DNA of 64,000 nucleotides from Quercus robur (GCF_932294415.1 NC_065545.1:42880327-42944326); one strand, 5' to 3'. Positions 38,777-50,550 are shown, counted from the first letter of the stretch. The notes: a model not told the origin generated them from the letters alone. A program made the numbers and translations.

Positions 38777-39594
38777 TGTAGGGCTTTTGGGCCCAAAAGT
38801 TCATTATCTACCTGTATATTGGGCCTGTGGCCTAAGCCAATGACAAGGATCTATTTGAGGAGAAGGAGTCTTCATCAGAAGGGATTGTGTTGATGGATAA
38901 AGAGGTTAGTTTTGGTCATAATGGCTCATAAGAGTGGGTCGAGGATGAATGCGTCCTCGGCTAGACAGAGCTGAGGTCCTAAGAGATGGTCTGTCAATAA
39001 GGGTAACGATCCTGAAAATTCAATTGGAGCGGATAAGCATTGTAGAGACATTAGATTGGGAGGAGTCCTAAAATATCTAAGGAGAAAGCTACTGTCACTG
39101 CATTAAATGCACTGCAATTAACTCTCTGGCTGCATTAATATGGAGGTGATGCTTAAACAGTGGATTTCAGCCTTACAGCTACTATATAAGGACTTATGGG
39201 GAGTGCTGATGGGACAAGTATCCACATCGTCTGTCTGGTATGCACGTGGAAGGTGGAGATGAAAAGAAAAGACAATATAAAAGAAGGAATGGGCAGTGAG
39301 ACAGGGGGGTTGGAAAAATTAAGAAAGAAACACTGTAGCAATCTAGAACCAGACTTGTAACATTACTTAAGAACATTATATAAGAACTAGTGTCCTCGAA
39401 CTTTGCCGATGACCTTTTTTCTTTAGTTTACATTTGTGTATTTTTTATTTTTTTGTCATCAAACCTACCTAACTTGTTGTTTGGTTAACTAAAACCCAAT
39501 TTTCTAACCCATTCTCTACAAATTCATTGTTTTGAACTTTTTGGGCCTAAGTCCATTCATACCTTGAGCTGGGATATCAAATCTGGTCCTTACA
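38777..39594 (+). mobile_element. Solo LTR, family L1, copy 2
   Basis: 818 bp, TGTAGGG...CCTTACA, with TTATT on both sides (38772-38776 and 39595-39599). It aligns end to end with the solo LTR at 11783-12574, both in the same written orientation. TGGGCCTGTGGCCTAAGCC near the start is an imperfect palindrome. Orientation is arbitrary. Confidence 0.88.
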
Positions 39595-39601
39595 TTATTC
39601 A

Positions 39602-39602
<1 letters not shown>

Positions 39603-39639
<37 letters not shown>
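39603..39639 (+). repeat. Poly(A) run of 37
   Basis: Starts a few bases after the solo-LTR target duplication. No retroposon body is visible in front of it because the LTR takes that place. Confidence 0.85.
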
Positions 39640-39641
<2 letters not shown>

Positions 39642-41087
39642 GTACACATGCAACAGAGATAGCAAACAGACCAGTAGGGAGAGCAAACTGAAAACCAACT
39701 GCAGGAAAAGTGGAAACAAGACAACAGGACAGTACACAAGAAGCAAAAGTCCATTTCGCCAAGACAACAAGTGGGCTGAGTATTAAAACATAATGCAAAT
39801 CCAATCACCACTCCTAGCTAGCTAGAAGCAGCCAGCTCTCTTGAATTAATCTTGCCTATACATAGCTATCTCGAAATTTGCTAGCTAGACACTCGTCGTA
39901 ACAAACATGAAAGTAATGTATTAGTCCAACTTACATCACGTACTCTTCTCCTATTGAAAATAGAAAAACCATATCAGATATAATTAGCATACATATAAAC
40001 ATCAAACAATAAATAAGAAAAATTTGAAAAAAAAAAAAATCAAACTATACATACTGTGATACTGATACCATTGTTATGCGAATGTGTGAAACCATTTCGA
40101 TTAGCTGATCAAACCTTGCCAACATCCGAAGGGTACTTATGCATGTGCAATTATATATTGGAAAAATAAAATAAAATATTAAAAAATATATATACTTGTG
40201 TTATATATAAACCAATGACAATGTCAGAATTTAAATTTAGGAGAGCAAAAATTATTAGTATATGTATATGTTTATACACCCATAAACATATGTAGATACA
40301 CATATTGTGAACACACAACACATACGTAGTATACATATCAGTGCTTAAAACCAATATGGACAATAAATGCCACTTTGAGAATACAAAAAGGTATTTTTAA
40401 TATTTAAAAAAAAAAACCCATAAAAATAAAGGATCATTGTACACTCATGTTTATTTGTTCAGGTTAATTACATAGATATATATATATATATATAAGCAGT
40501 ATTGTAATGTTTTCATAGTCAAAATTAATTTCACTTATAATTTTTATAAAATTATTTTTTAATGATTAAATAAATCTCAAATATAATTTATATAATTTGT
40601 TGTTAAATTCTTGAAATGATAAAATTATAACAATTTTAAAGCATTTAGTAAACTTTTGTGTATTTAAAAACTTTAGAGTTTAACTAGAAAAAAAATATTG
40701 GAATATAGAAGCTCTTCATTCTTTTGAAAGGTAAAGTATTTTTTTATCTAATGTTTTCAATTTAATTTTAAACTTTTGATTCTCTATTTTTATTTTTCTT
40801 TATTTATTTTTACTTTTTACCTTAAAAATGATAAAATAAGAAATATTTTCTTTCTATTTTTTTTCCAATAAAACTTGACATATAAAAAGAGATACAAGAA
40901 ATATATATATATATGTATGTATGTATGTATAGACACCCAAAAATTGTCGTCAATCATGACAGGAAAATAAAAGGTTGACTTAGGGTCTAAGTGGGTCATG
41001 GCACTCCCTTAAGATTTGATTTTTTTTTCTTTCAAAAATATGGTTATCGCTATTGAAATAAAATATATTTGACGATAAAAAACTTTA

Positions 41088-41182
41088 TTAGTTAAGTTAC
41101 ACCAAAAGCTAACTGATGTATTAGTTTAATAATAAAAAACAATCATTAAAAGCGGATGATATAAATTGAAATTCTCTAAAAA
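41088..41182 (+). repeat. tRNA-derived SINE relic
   Basis: TTAGTTTAATAATAAAAAAC, CAATCATTAAAAGCGGATGA and TTGAAATTCTCT match the 3' part of the SINE copies near 60800 and 61210. Confidence 0.4.
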
Positions 41183-42325
41183 TATATATAAACTGGGACC
41201 AAATGGGATATTAATTCATTGTTTGTCTTAATTCGAATCAAACCAGTACCATTTACCTTTCAAGGAAGCTAGAAACTCTTCCCTGGATATGGAAGACTTC
41301 TTCAACTCTTTGCCAATTAGCTTCTCCCAAATCTCAACAACTTCTCTGAGATAAGATGTTTTTAGGTGGCCTCAGATATACCGTCTTGTTGAGAGCTCGA
41401 GGGTCGTCTATAGTTTTGATAGTGTACATTGCTATATCTTCTTCATCGACATAAATTCCTTATTCCTACCACATTAAAATATAAAACAAGAAATGTTTCA
41501 ATTCTTATAAAGGTAAATATAGAAAAGTGACTACATATAGAAAATCATCAAGTACTTTAAAAAACTGGTTAGCGTCATTATTTTAACTGGTAAACCTCTC
41601 TCTGTGGCCCACAAAATGGCTTACAGATTTTTTCTTAATTATAAAATTAATTATTACTTTTGTGCTTTCAAAGTGCAATAAAATGAATCTACTTTTGCAG
41701 TCTGTAAAAGGAAAGATTAAGGTTATCATGGAAACACCTTTTTTATTGCCATCTCCCAACAAGGTCACTGAATCCCTTGAAGGAAGGATCTTACAAGGCT
41801 CGCACAGACCACCAAGAAAATAACCAGCAAAACAGTTTGCGGAAATATATGTGAAAGGTATCCGAGCTTCTTCTATAGCTTTCCTCACCACCATTTTGTC
41901 ATCAAATGTTATTCTTCCAGGTTCTAATGCATTCTCCATTCTAGCAGGATCGGTGCCAAACTCAGATGGCAAAAATCTCTACCAATATATATATAATAAC
42001 TTGTCATGTATGAGTAACAAAACTATAACCCTAGTAAAGAATGCATTAATTATATTGTTGTATTTAAGGATACAGTCCCATATAAAGACAATTGTTAATA
42101 AATCTAGGTGACTGTCTAGATTTTTTCATTGAAACATGATATTTCGATATCAACATAATTTGCAGTGTATCAGTTTCATAAATTTTATGGAACATTTCAT
42201 CCGTTTTGACCATAACAGAACCAACTTATCTATATATATATATATATATAAAACCGAAACTTTTGAAGTTCCCACAATTTTCCACGTCAGCACAATATTA
42301 AAACTTTTTAAGACTAAAAAAAAAA

Positions 42326-42509
42326 CCGGCATTATCAAAAAGGAAAAAAAAAAACACCCAAAAATTTCAAACCGGCATTATCAAAAAGGAAAAAAAAAAA
42401 CACCCAAAAATTTCAAACTAACATTATCAAAAAGGAAAAAAAAAAAACACCCAAAAATTTCAAACCGGCATTATCAAAAAGGAAAAAAAAAAACACCCAA
42501 AAATAATAT
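42326..42509 (+). repeat. 46-bp minisatellite, four units, in the Helitron 5' region
   Basis: The unit CCGGCATTATCAAAAAGG-A(n)-CACCCAAAAATTTCAAA recurs at 42326, 42372, 42418 and 42464 with a 46-bp period. The last unit is incomplete. Confidence 0.85.
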
Positions 42510-42809
42510 ATTTGCCTTGAATCCTAACTAAAGCTATAAGACAGTTTAAATATTTTTTGACACAGCTTACGTAAATAAATATAGTATTTAATTTTTGTAC
42601 AGAGAAATTGGGCATGATTTTTTTTTTTTTTTTTTGAGAAGGAAATTGGGCATGATTTGATTGTAGTAGTATTGTGTTTATTGTTCACTACGTCCTGCTA
42701 CTGCTTGTTTAATATATTCATTTTATTCTTGATTTTGGTATAAACATATTAATTGAAGAAGATGGTGATTGTACAAAATTTCAAAAACTTATCAATTGAA
42801 GAAGATGGT

Positions 42810-43567
42810 TGTAAGGACACAAAATCTGTAACAGCCCAGCAACGATGTTGGGCTCGTACACGGAAAGTCCCTCACAATAATATTTGTAGAGAGTGGGGTT
42901 AAAAAGCCAGCATTGGATCACAGGATGGCATTTTTGGGCCGGACTTTAGATGAACCAACATGAGATAAAGCCTTGGGCTGGATATTCAGGCCCTTCGATC
43001 TTGCATTGAGGAGGATCTGGCTCCTCGGATACTGTCCGAGGAGCGGTGGTGTTGTCCCCGATTGCCCGTCGGCGGGTTTTTTAGGTGATGTCCGGCGTAT
43101 ATTCTCCAGACATTCTCTTTCATCAAGTTCTTTTTCGGGAGCTCCCTGGGAGTCCCTTTCTTGGTCACATAACATTTTCTTTTATACTAGCCTACGTTCG
43201 TCGTCCTTCGTCCACGTGTAGGGTCGATCTTTCCAGGGCAGATATCTGTCCCATCAGTCTAATCCCTGAATTATGGGAGATGGTCCATAAAGCCTAAAAA
43301 TCCGGCTCTGTCCGGGGCGATGTCATGTCAATGAAGGATATTTAAAGACTATTTCCGTGAGATATTTTCTGATCTTTCAAGTCTGCCTGTATCCCATTCT
43401 TGTCAATGGGGTTCTGGGCTTTCCGAGGACTGAGCGGTCCTTGGACGTACCTTTGAACCACACCGGGCTCACTATTTTTGGGCTTGGGCCCTGGCCTCCT
43501 TTAGTTTGGTGACCTGTGGACTCCCCATAAGCGAGCGAGCCGGGCCCATAGACCATTGGGCCCCACA
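42810..43567 (-). repeat. 3' LTR of the LARD-like element
   Basis: 758 bp, about 99 percent identical to the right LTR. Differences include CAGCAACG/CAGCGACG near the left end and TCCTTGGAC/TCCTCGGAC near the right end. Confidence 0.92.
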
Positions 43568-45060
43568 ATAGCCCCTCAAAACCCTGCTGTCCAACGTCTT
43601 GGTTGGAAAGGTGGGTTTTGGTAATACCGAGTCTTAACTGCGGCTCATTTAATTCGGCCCTTGATCAACGTTGGTGACTCTTCACCTCCACGAGGAATGC
43701 GCCGGTCTACGAGCCGTTTTTCCTGGATTTACGTTCGTTGCCGTTATGCCGCGTGGTTATCTGCAACGTGCCTTTAATCTCTTACCATTTACGAGATCTT
43801 CCAGATGCAACGGTTACTGATGGTGTGGGAGAACGAAACGGCGCGTCATACTCTGGATTTCCCTGGGGATTTGAATGTGTCACATACCCTCTTCTTCGTC
43901 CCCTATATAAAGAGAGAAGACAGAGGGTGACCCTTTCATATCCGAATCCCTCACGTTCTTCCCAGAATCCACCTCCTCCATCCGGTTACTCCTTACTCCA
44001 TAACACTTATCTCATAGCAAGCCACCATGAACAAACCCTTCCTTTCCCAGAAACGCCATGTCCCAACAAAACTCGAGATGGCTCGGTCGGGGCAAGGGTG
44101 GTGGAGGCTTAAGATTTGCCTCCCCATTCTTTTAGCCAAAATCCGAAGTAAGGACTCGTTGCACCCCATTCCTGGGGTGCCTGAGTCGAAAACCTCCCTT
44201 GTCATCTCCATCTGCTCTCTCATGAGCATACCTAATAAGGCTCCCCTTCTCCCTCTTTTGCTCCTTTTACTTTCTTTTCATTGCTTCCCTCTTCTTCTCC
44301 TCCTTCCCGCTCATGTCCTCCATCTTCTTTTTCCCTTGCATTCTTCAGTGACAAGAGCTTGCTGAAGTGCTTCCATGTCTTCCAATTCGTCTTCCTTCTC
44401 CTTCATTATTTTTGTATAAGGATCTTCTCCTGATATGAGCAGTACTGAGGCATAGAGTTCAGAAAGACTTTGAAGGCGAACTCAGAAGACACCTGATGGT
44501 TTATTTATTTATGTTACGGATGTTGTTACTGTTCTAGCAGTTCATTTTTTGTATAGGCTTGTTTTAGCCCCTCCTTGTACGTTGTAACAATTTTTCATAT
44601 TAATAAAAGTTACTGTTACTCTATTTCGTATGTATTGTTTATATATTTTTAACAAATGTGAAAGCGCTGCTCGGCATAATAGTATAGCATTTCAATCAAT
44701 AATAAATAAGACCAAAGTACTCGTTGATAAAAAGATGCCACGATGACTTTAGCAAAATTATTATTCAACATAACAATCCGACCAGTGAGGAATGAGACTT
44801 ATCTTAAAATTAGCCGTGATGGGTATGAAATGCTTCGATAAGATGTAAGAAGTAGCTATCCGAGGACGTGTTACCCACCGGATGAATGGCCTCTTTAGGT
44901 TGACGATCATTAGGTTGTCCTGCCACTTTCATGATACGTGAGACTTAACCCTTTCCAGAATTTAAGCCGAAAAATTCCTTCATTAGGGCAGTTGATTTCC
45001 CAAGAAGCCTGAGTCCGAGGACTTTGCAAAACCTGGGCTTTGTTCAGGACTTATACGTTT
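43568..45060 (-). other. LARD internal region, 3' unique part
   Basis: No domain of a retrotransposon protein was recognised on either strand. CGCCATGTC...AAAATCCGAAG (44054-44150) has a diverged second copy at 46108-46235, so the inside was partly duplicated. A TATATAAAGAGAG near 43911 and AATAAAAG near 44600 look like transcription signals on the plus strand, opposite to the element. Confidence 0.5.
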
Positions 45061-45063
45061 TAT

Positions 45064-45672
45064 CTTATGTACTTGATTCTTCCCTCAGGCTTGAGTCCGA
45101 GACTTGTGTCTTTGTCGGTACTTGGTTTTCCCTTTTAGCTTGAGTCCGAGGACCACGCAAGCCTCAGGTTCTGTCCAAGACTAATGTCTGTATCAGTACT
45201 TGGTTTTCCCTTTTAACTTGAGTCCGAGGACCATGCAAGCCTTAGGTTATGTCCAAGACTAATGTCTGTATCAGTACTTGGTTTTCCCTTTTAACTTGAG
45301 TCCGAGGACCATGCAAGCCTTAGGTTCTGTCCAAGACCAATGTCTGCATCAGTACTTGGTTTTCCCTTTTAGCTTGAGTCCGAGGACCATGCAAGCCTTA
45401 GGTTCTGTCCAAGACCAATGTCTGCATCAGTACTTGGTTTTCCCTTTTAACTTGAGTCCGAGGACCATGCAAGCCTTAGGTTCTGTCCAAGACCAATGTC
45501 TACATCAGTACTTGGTTTTCCCTTTTAGCTTGAGTCCGAGGACCATGCAAGCCTTAGGTTCTGTCCAAGACCAATGTCTGCATCAGTACTTGGTTTTCCC
45601 TTTTAACTTGAGTCCGAGGACCATGCAAGCCTTAGGTTCTGTCCAAGACCAATGTCTGCATCAGTACTTAGT
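45064..45672. repeat. 78-bp tandem array in the LARD element
   Basis: Seven regular 78-bp units (starts of TGAGTCCGAGG near 45141, 45219, 45297, 45375, 45453, 45531 and 45609) plus two decayed ones to the left. The core is TTGAGTCCGAGGACCATGCA. The unit is related to that of the larger array at 46898-48315. Confidence 0.9.
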
Positions 45673-46897
45673 TTTCCCTTCTATTGAGCATTTCCCAGGG
45701 TGCCAAACAGGGTGTCCCTGGGCCTTTACGCAAAGCGGGCCTGGGCCGTGAATTTAAATGAATCCGCGGATAAGAGATATTTCTGCAACCTCCGGCCATG
45801 CAGTATTTCTCTGACGCCCCACGGATCGAGGCGCGCCTTTACGAGGCTCTCTGAGTCTCTTGGCTACAGTTGACGTTGGAAGTTGAGCCAAGACCACTTT
45901 GTCTGTAGTGCTCCTTGGGACGCCGCATGAGTTGACTGCCATCATCTTGTCTTTTCAAATAAATATGAGGGAGAGAGGGTTGCTTTATATATACACCTCT
46001 TCTTTCAGTTTTTTTTTTCTCATCACGCTTCCCATATCCGAAGCTCTCCTTTCTTGGCCTAACATGTTGAAAGCGAGGGTTGGGAATAAAGAACTTCCTC
46101 CGCCGCAGAAGCGCCGTGTCTTCATGTGGCTCATAACAGTAAGGTATGGGCGCAGGAAGCACAAATTCAGGAGAGTACTCCATCTCCACCGAGAGGGAAA
46201 GAAATCTTCCCCTCTTTTAGTCAAAATCCGAAGCAGGTTCTGTTCATGCCAGCACTTTGGTATGGCAGAAGAAAGGTTTTCCTCCATCAGCGCCTTTGCT
46301 TTGTGGTAGGTGTATATTTAGAGAAAGCCCCATCACCTCCAACTCCCTGCACCTTTTCTTCAACGGTGTCAGGTTCAAGTTGGGTCTTTTTGGCTGCCTG
46401 AGTTATGGGCATGTAAGGGTGCGGGGGAAGAATAAGGTCTCGGAGCTGTAGCCAACCTTTCCTCCGACATACCTCTTCGGCTTTCTCCAGCTTTCTTGTA
46501 TTTTTCTTTTTCTTGCTTATGTAGTAGGCTTCGACGTAGGCTGATTCCAGCTCTTCATTGTACGCTGTACTATCTCTTCTTCATGATAATAATGAAAATT
46601 TCTTTACTTGTTTTGAGTACCGTTTCTTTGACAACACTGTTTCTTGAATGGGTGTGCCCTATGTGTGCGTTTCTTCGAGAGTATTTAGAGCCGAATGGCT
46701 TGAAACATAATTCAACTAACTCCAATTTATCAACACTACCAGGCATTACGTCGATAATTCATAATAAATCAAACTTAAGAAAACTAACCAAGATATCAGT
46801 TGGATATTCTGTGATAAGCGCGTGAATAACGTCCAAGGCTGATGATTTCTAAGCGATCCATCTGAGCAATCGACTGGTATATAGGGGATTCCAGTGA
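45673..46897 (-). other. LARD internal region between the two arrays
   Basis: Unique sequence with a diverged copy of 44030-44150. No protein domain was recognised. AATAAATATGAGGGAGAG near 45957 and TTTATATATACACC near 45983 resemble promoter or leader elements on the plus strand. Confidence 0.45.
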
Positions 46898-48315
46898 GGC
46901 TTCTTTGTACTTGGTTTCCCCATAGGCTTGGGTCCGAGGACCATGCAAGGCCTTGGTTCTGTCCATTACTTTTAAGATGTCATCATCTTTGTACTTGGTT
47001 TCCCCATAGGCTTGGGTCCGAGGACCATGCAAGGCCTTAGTTCTGTCCATTACTTTTAAGATGTCTTCTTCTTTGTACTTGGTTTCCCCATAGGCTTGGG
47101 TCCGAGGACCATGCAAGGCCTTGGTTCTGTCCATTACTTTTAAGATGTCTTCTTCTTTGTACTTGGTTTCCCCATAGGCTTGGGTCCGAGGACCATGCAA
47201 GACCTTGGTTCTGTCCATTACTTTTAAGATGTCTTCTTCTTTGTACTTGGTTTCCCCACAGGCTTGGGTCCGAGGACCATGCAAGGCCTTGGTTCTGTCC
47301 ATTACTTTTAAGATGTCTTCTTTGTACTTGGTTTCCCCATAGGCTTGGGTCCGAGGACCATGCAAGGCCTTGGTTCTGTCTATTACTTTTAAGATGTCTT
47401 CTTTGTACTTGGTTTCCCCATAGGCTTGGGTCCGAGGACCATGCAAGGCCTTGGTTCTGTCCATTACTTTTAAGATGTCTTCATCTTTGTACTTGGTTTC
47501 CCCACAGGCTTGGGTCCGAGGACCATGCAAGGCCTTGGTTCTGTCCATTACTTTTAAGATGTCTTCATCTTTGTACTTGGTTTCCCCATAGGCTTGGGTC
47601 CAAGGACCATGCAAGGCCTTGGTTCTGTCCATTACTTTTAAGATGTCTTCATCTTTGTACTTGGTTTCCCCATAGGCTTGGGTCCGAGGACCATGCAAGG
47701 CCTTGGTTCTGTCCATTACTTTTAAGATGTCTTCTTTGTACTTGGTTTCCCCATAGGCTTGGGTCCGAGGACCATGCAAGGCCTTGGTTCTGTCCATTAC
47801 TTTTAAGATGTCTTCATCTTTGTACTTGGTTTCCCCATAGGCTTGGGTCCGAGGACCATGCAAGGCCTTGGTTCTGTCCATTACTTTTAAGATGTCTTCT
47901 TTGTACTTGGTTTCCCCATAGGCTTGGGTCCGAGGACCATGCAAGGCCTTGGTTCTGTCCATTACTTTTAAGATGTCTTCATCTTTGTACTTGGTTTCCC
48001 CACAGGCTTGGGTCCGAGGACCATGCAAGGCCTTGGTTCTGTCCATTACTTTTAAGATGTCTTCATCTTTGTACTTGGTTTCCCACAGGCTTGGGTCCGA
48101 GGACCATGCAAGGCCTTGGTTCTGTCCATTACTTTTAAGATGTCTTCATCTTTGTACTTGGTTTCCCCACAGGCTTGGGTCCGAGGACCATGCAAGGCCT
48201 TGGTTCTGTCCATTACTTTTAAGATGTCTTCTTTGTACTTGGTTTCCCCATAGGCTTGGGTCCGAGGACCATGCAAGGCCTTGGTTCTGTCCATTACTTT
48301 TAAGATGTCTTCTTT
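46898..48315 (-). repeat. 81/84-bp tandem array, 17 units, in the LARD element
   Basis: GGTCCGAGG recurs at 46931, 47015, 47099, 47183, 47267, 47348, 47429, 47513, 47597 (GGTCCAAGG), 47681, 47762, 47846, 47927, 48011, 48094, 48178 and 48259. Spacings are 84 or 81 bp, with one of 83. Longer units carry an extra trinucleotide (ATC or TTC) after GATGTCTTC. Units are nearly identical. On the minus strand most of the array is open because the spacings are multiples of three; the 83-bp unit breaks the frame. A transcript is possible but a real protein is not supported. Confidence 0.92.
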
Positions 48316-48557
48316 GGCGTCTTTTCTCTATATTGATTTATCTTTCGAAGGTCAGCCCCTAGGCCAGGGAGGGAGGAGCAGGTTCGAGGCCGCAAGCCCC
48401 TAGAGCTGTCCGCTCCGTTGGCAGTGTAAGGCGTAGCCCCCAGCAGAGGCTTATGGCGGAGCAGTAACTGTACGTCACCGAAGATGGGAAAAACTCGTGA
48501 ATCTCCGGTTACTGGAGAGCTGACTCATGCACCACCCGTGCCAACGCGCAAGCCTCT
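48316..48557 (-). other. LARD leader next to the 5' LTR
   Basis: GC-rich unique sequence between the tandem array and the primer site. It corresponds to the untranslated leader of the element; packaging signals would be expected here but cannot be seen directly. Confidence 0.45.
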
Positions 48558-48573
48558 CCCACAGACGGCGCCA
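48558..48573 (-). other. Primer binding site of the LARD element
   Basis: TGGCGCCGTCTGTGG on the minus strand, two bases after the 5' LTR. The first nine bases fit the 3' end of plant tRNA-Asp; the rest fits less well, so the tRNA is an inference. Confidence 0.7.
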
Positions 48574-48575
48574 AT

Positions 48576-49333
48576 TGTAAGGACACAAAATCTGTAACAG
48601 CCCAGCGACGATGTTGGGCTCGTACACGGAAAGTCCCTCACAATAATATTTGTAGAGAGTGGGGTTAAAAAGCCAGCGTTGGATCACAGGATGGCATTTT
48701 TGGGCCGGACTTTAGATGAACCAACATGAGATAAAGCCTTGGGCTGGATATTCAGGCCCTTCGATCTTGCATTGAGGAGGATCTGGCTCCTCGGATACTG
48801 TCCGAGGAGCGGTGGTGTTGTCCCCGATTGCCCGTCGGCGGGTTTTTTAGGTGATGTCCGGCGTATATTCTTCAGACATTCTCTTTCATCAAGTTCTTTT
48901 TCAGGAGCTCCCTGGGAGTCCCTTTCTTGGTCACATAACATTTTCTTTTATACTAGCCTACGTTCGTCGTCCTTCGTCCACGTGTAGGGTCGATCTTTCC
49001 AGGGCAGATATCTGTCCCATCAGTCTAATCCCTGAATTGTGGGAGATGGTCCATAAAGCCTAAAAATCCGGCTCTGTCTGGGGCGATGTCATGTCAATGA
49101 AGGATATTTAAAGACTATTTCCGTGAGATATTTTCTGATCTTTCAAGTCTGCCTGTATCCCATTCTTGTCAATGGGGTTCTGGGCTTTCCGAGGACTGAG
49201 CGGTCCTCGGACGTACCTTTGAACCACACCGGGCTCACTATTTTTGGGCTTGGGCCCTGGCCTCCTTTAGTTTGGTGACCTGTGGACTCCCCATAAGCGA
49301 GCGAGCCGGGCCCATAGACCATTGGGCCCCACA
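48576..49333 (-). repeat. 5' LTR of the LARD-like element
   Basis: 758 bp, TG...CA ends on the minus strand, followed by the primer site. It carries TCCGAGGA words that also occur in the internal arrays. Confidence 0.92.
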
Positions 49334-50540
49334 ATGGTGATTGTACAAAATTTCAAAAACTTGATGTTCAAACCAATGTGTAACTTATACCAACATCTGT
49401 ACTTAAGGAAAACAAAATGGCATATTCAGGGACTACTACAAACCAACAAAGGAAGAAGATACAAAAAACACTTTAAAGTTGTCTTTCAATCTCTAAGATT
49501 TTCTATGCACAATTTGGTTTTAATGAATTTGTGATTTTAATACTAAAGACGTATTGGAACAAAGGAAATTTTTTTGCTTTTATGCACAATTTGGTTTTAA
49601 ATTGAAACAAAGAGGAATTAAACTCTTATATTTAGTTATTTGAGGATTTTTTTTTTTTTTACTATAGCGTTAATTGTTTGTCTATATACATTTAATTTCT
49701 AAATATTGTAGTGTTCAATATTGTTTGAATTGTAACTTATCATGTATAAATAATTTATTTTGAATTTTAAGTAATTAATATTTGCATTGGTATGTTGTTG
49801 AGATTCAATAGTTGTGTCTTTAAAATCAAGAGGAACTGAAAAACAATATCTAAACTTCAACGTTTTTTAAATATAATGAATGCATTGAATATTTAATAGA
49901 AGGCAGGAAATAAATGAAATTAAAAAATAAGAACGTGCTACTAGAGAATTGATGTTCAATTCCAACAGCTAATGTCAAATCATTTGGAAAAAATTGGTAG
50001 CTTTCCCGTGCATCGCACGGGTTAGCGACTAGTATATATATATATTGGAACAAGATCGTAAATACGTATTGTTTTATTGGGGTTGAAATTAATATGGAAG
50101 AACAAAATAGCAGTGAAGACGCACGTACGCTAACAAGTAAATGGTATTACCTTTACATTACCAGCATCTTTGATTGCATCAACAAGCTTAAGTTGAAGGA
50201 GGATTTGGTGGCTCCGGACGTGAACACCAGCTATTGCACAGATAACAACATCAACTAATTTGACAGCATTCACAAGGCTCTGATGGTCACTAAAGGAACC
50301 CGGCACTAGGTGAGTTCCGTGCTCCTTGAATGACAAAAGCATTTGAACTTTATCAATATCATACTTGTTCTCAGGTCTATGGATATGGAGGATGTATGTC
50401 TCCTGACCTTCATCAAAACTTACCTTCACCAATCTCTTCCCTATGTATCCAGTTCCCCCTACAACCAGCACTTTGCTTTTTTCCATCTTTCTTTCTTTTT
50501 CACTTCCTGCTGCTGGTGCTTGAGTTATTTCCTTCCACGG

Positions 50541-50550
50541 CTTTTTATAG
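50541..50550 (-). promoter_or_regulatory. TATA box of the PLR1 pseudogene
   Basis: CTATAAAAAG on the minus strand, 55 bp upstream of the ATG at 50486. The same sequence and spacing occur in front of the intact PLR2 gene, so the promoter was duplicated with the gene. Confidence 0.7.

Larger units (their letters stand above)
42810..49333 (-). mobile_element. Large non-coding LTR element (LARD-like) nested in the Helitron
   Basis: Two 758-bp LTRs (42810-43567 and 48576-49333) differ at about seven bases. ATGGT is duplicated at 42805-42809 and 49334-49338. On the minus strand the LTR reads TGTGGGG...CCTTACA. A primer site (TGGCGCCGTCTGTGG at 48573 downward) follows the right LTR and a polypurine tract (TTTTGAGGGGCTAT) precedes the left LTR, which fixes the orientation. 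The 5-kb inside shows no gag, protease, integrase or RT. It consists of GC-richer unique sequence and two tandem arrays. It must rely on proteins from another element. Confidence 0.93.
42229..50032 (+). mobile_element. Non-autonomous Helitron, split by an LTR element
   Basis: The left end is TC at 42229 preceded by A, followed by a TA run and AAACCGAAACTTTTGAAGTT...CCACGTCAGCA, a common plant Helitron start. The right end has the hairpin CCCGTGC-ATC-GCACGGG (50005-50021) and CTAG at 50029-50032, seven bases after the hairpin, followed by T. Insertion between A and T without target duplication fits rolling-circle transposition. Without the nested 6.5-kb LTR element the Helitron is about 1.3 kb and has no Rep/helicase gene. 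It lies in intron 1 of the PLR1 pseudogene. Confidence 0.82.
39868..50486 (-). pseudogene. Pinoresinol-lariciresinol reductase, left copy (PLR1), decayed
   Basis: Exons matching the intact copy at 55002-58426: exon 1 50486-50151 (336 bp, two extra codons), exon 2 41978-41738 (241 bp), exon 3 41458-41257 (202 bp instead of 204) and a decayed exon 4 at about 39868-39955. The NADPH motif GGTGYIG and the catalytic Lys in FDDKMVVRK are present. The 2-bp loss in exon 3, just after PPKNILSQR, shifts the frame to an early TGA. Exon 4 keeps CATCACGTACTC and ATCTCGAAATTTGC words but has indels and lacks its 3' half. Intron 1 is 8.2 kb because a Helitron with a nested LTR element lies in it. Intact relatives reduce pinoresinol to lariciresinol and secoisolariciresinol with NADPH in the cytosol. 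The gene is a tandem duplicate of PLR2; expression of a truncated protein of about 230 aa cannot be excluded. Confidence 0.9.

Noticed and set aside
39516-39811. Short frames with poly-Phe
   Set aside because: They come from the 37-A run read on the minus strand.
43738-44365. Gag-like protein in the inner part of the non-coding LTR element
   Set aside because: The frames are on the wrong strand, short and without zinc-knuckle or capsid motifs.
45278-45751. 157-residue frame of 26-residue repeats
   Set aside because: Translation of the 78-bp array, on the strand opposite to the element. No other support.
46796-48046. 416-residue open frame of repeated 27-28 residue units as a host protein gene
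   Set aside because: It lies wholly in a tandem array inside a non-coding LTR element and is open because unit lengths are multiples of three. No domain is recognisable, and an 83-bp unit breaks the frame.
45064-48315. CRISPR-like array of regular repeats
   Set aside because: The whole unit repeats; there are no unique spacers, and this is plant nuclear DNA.
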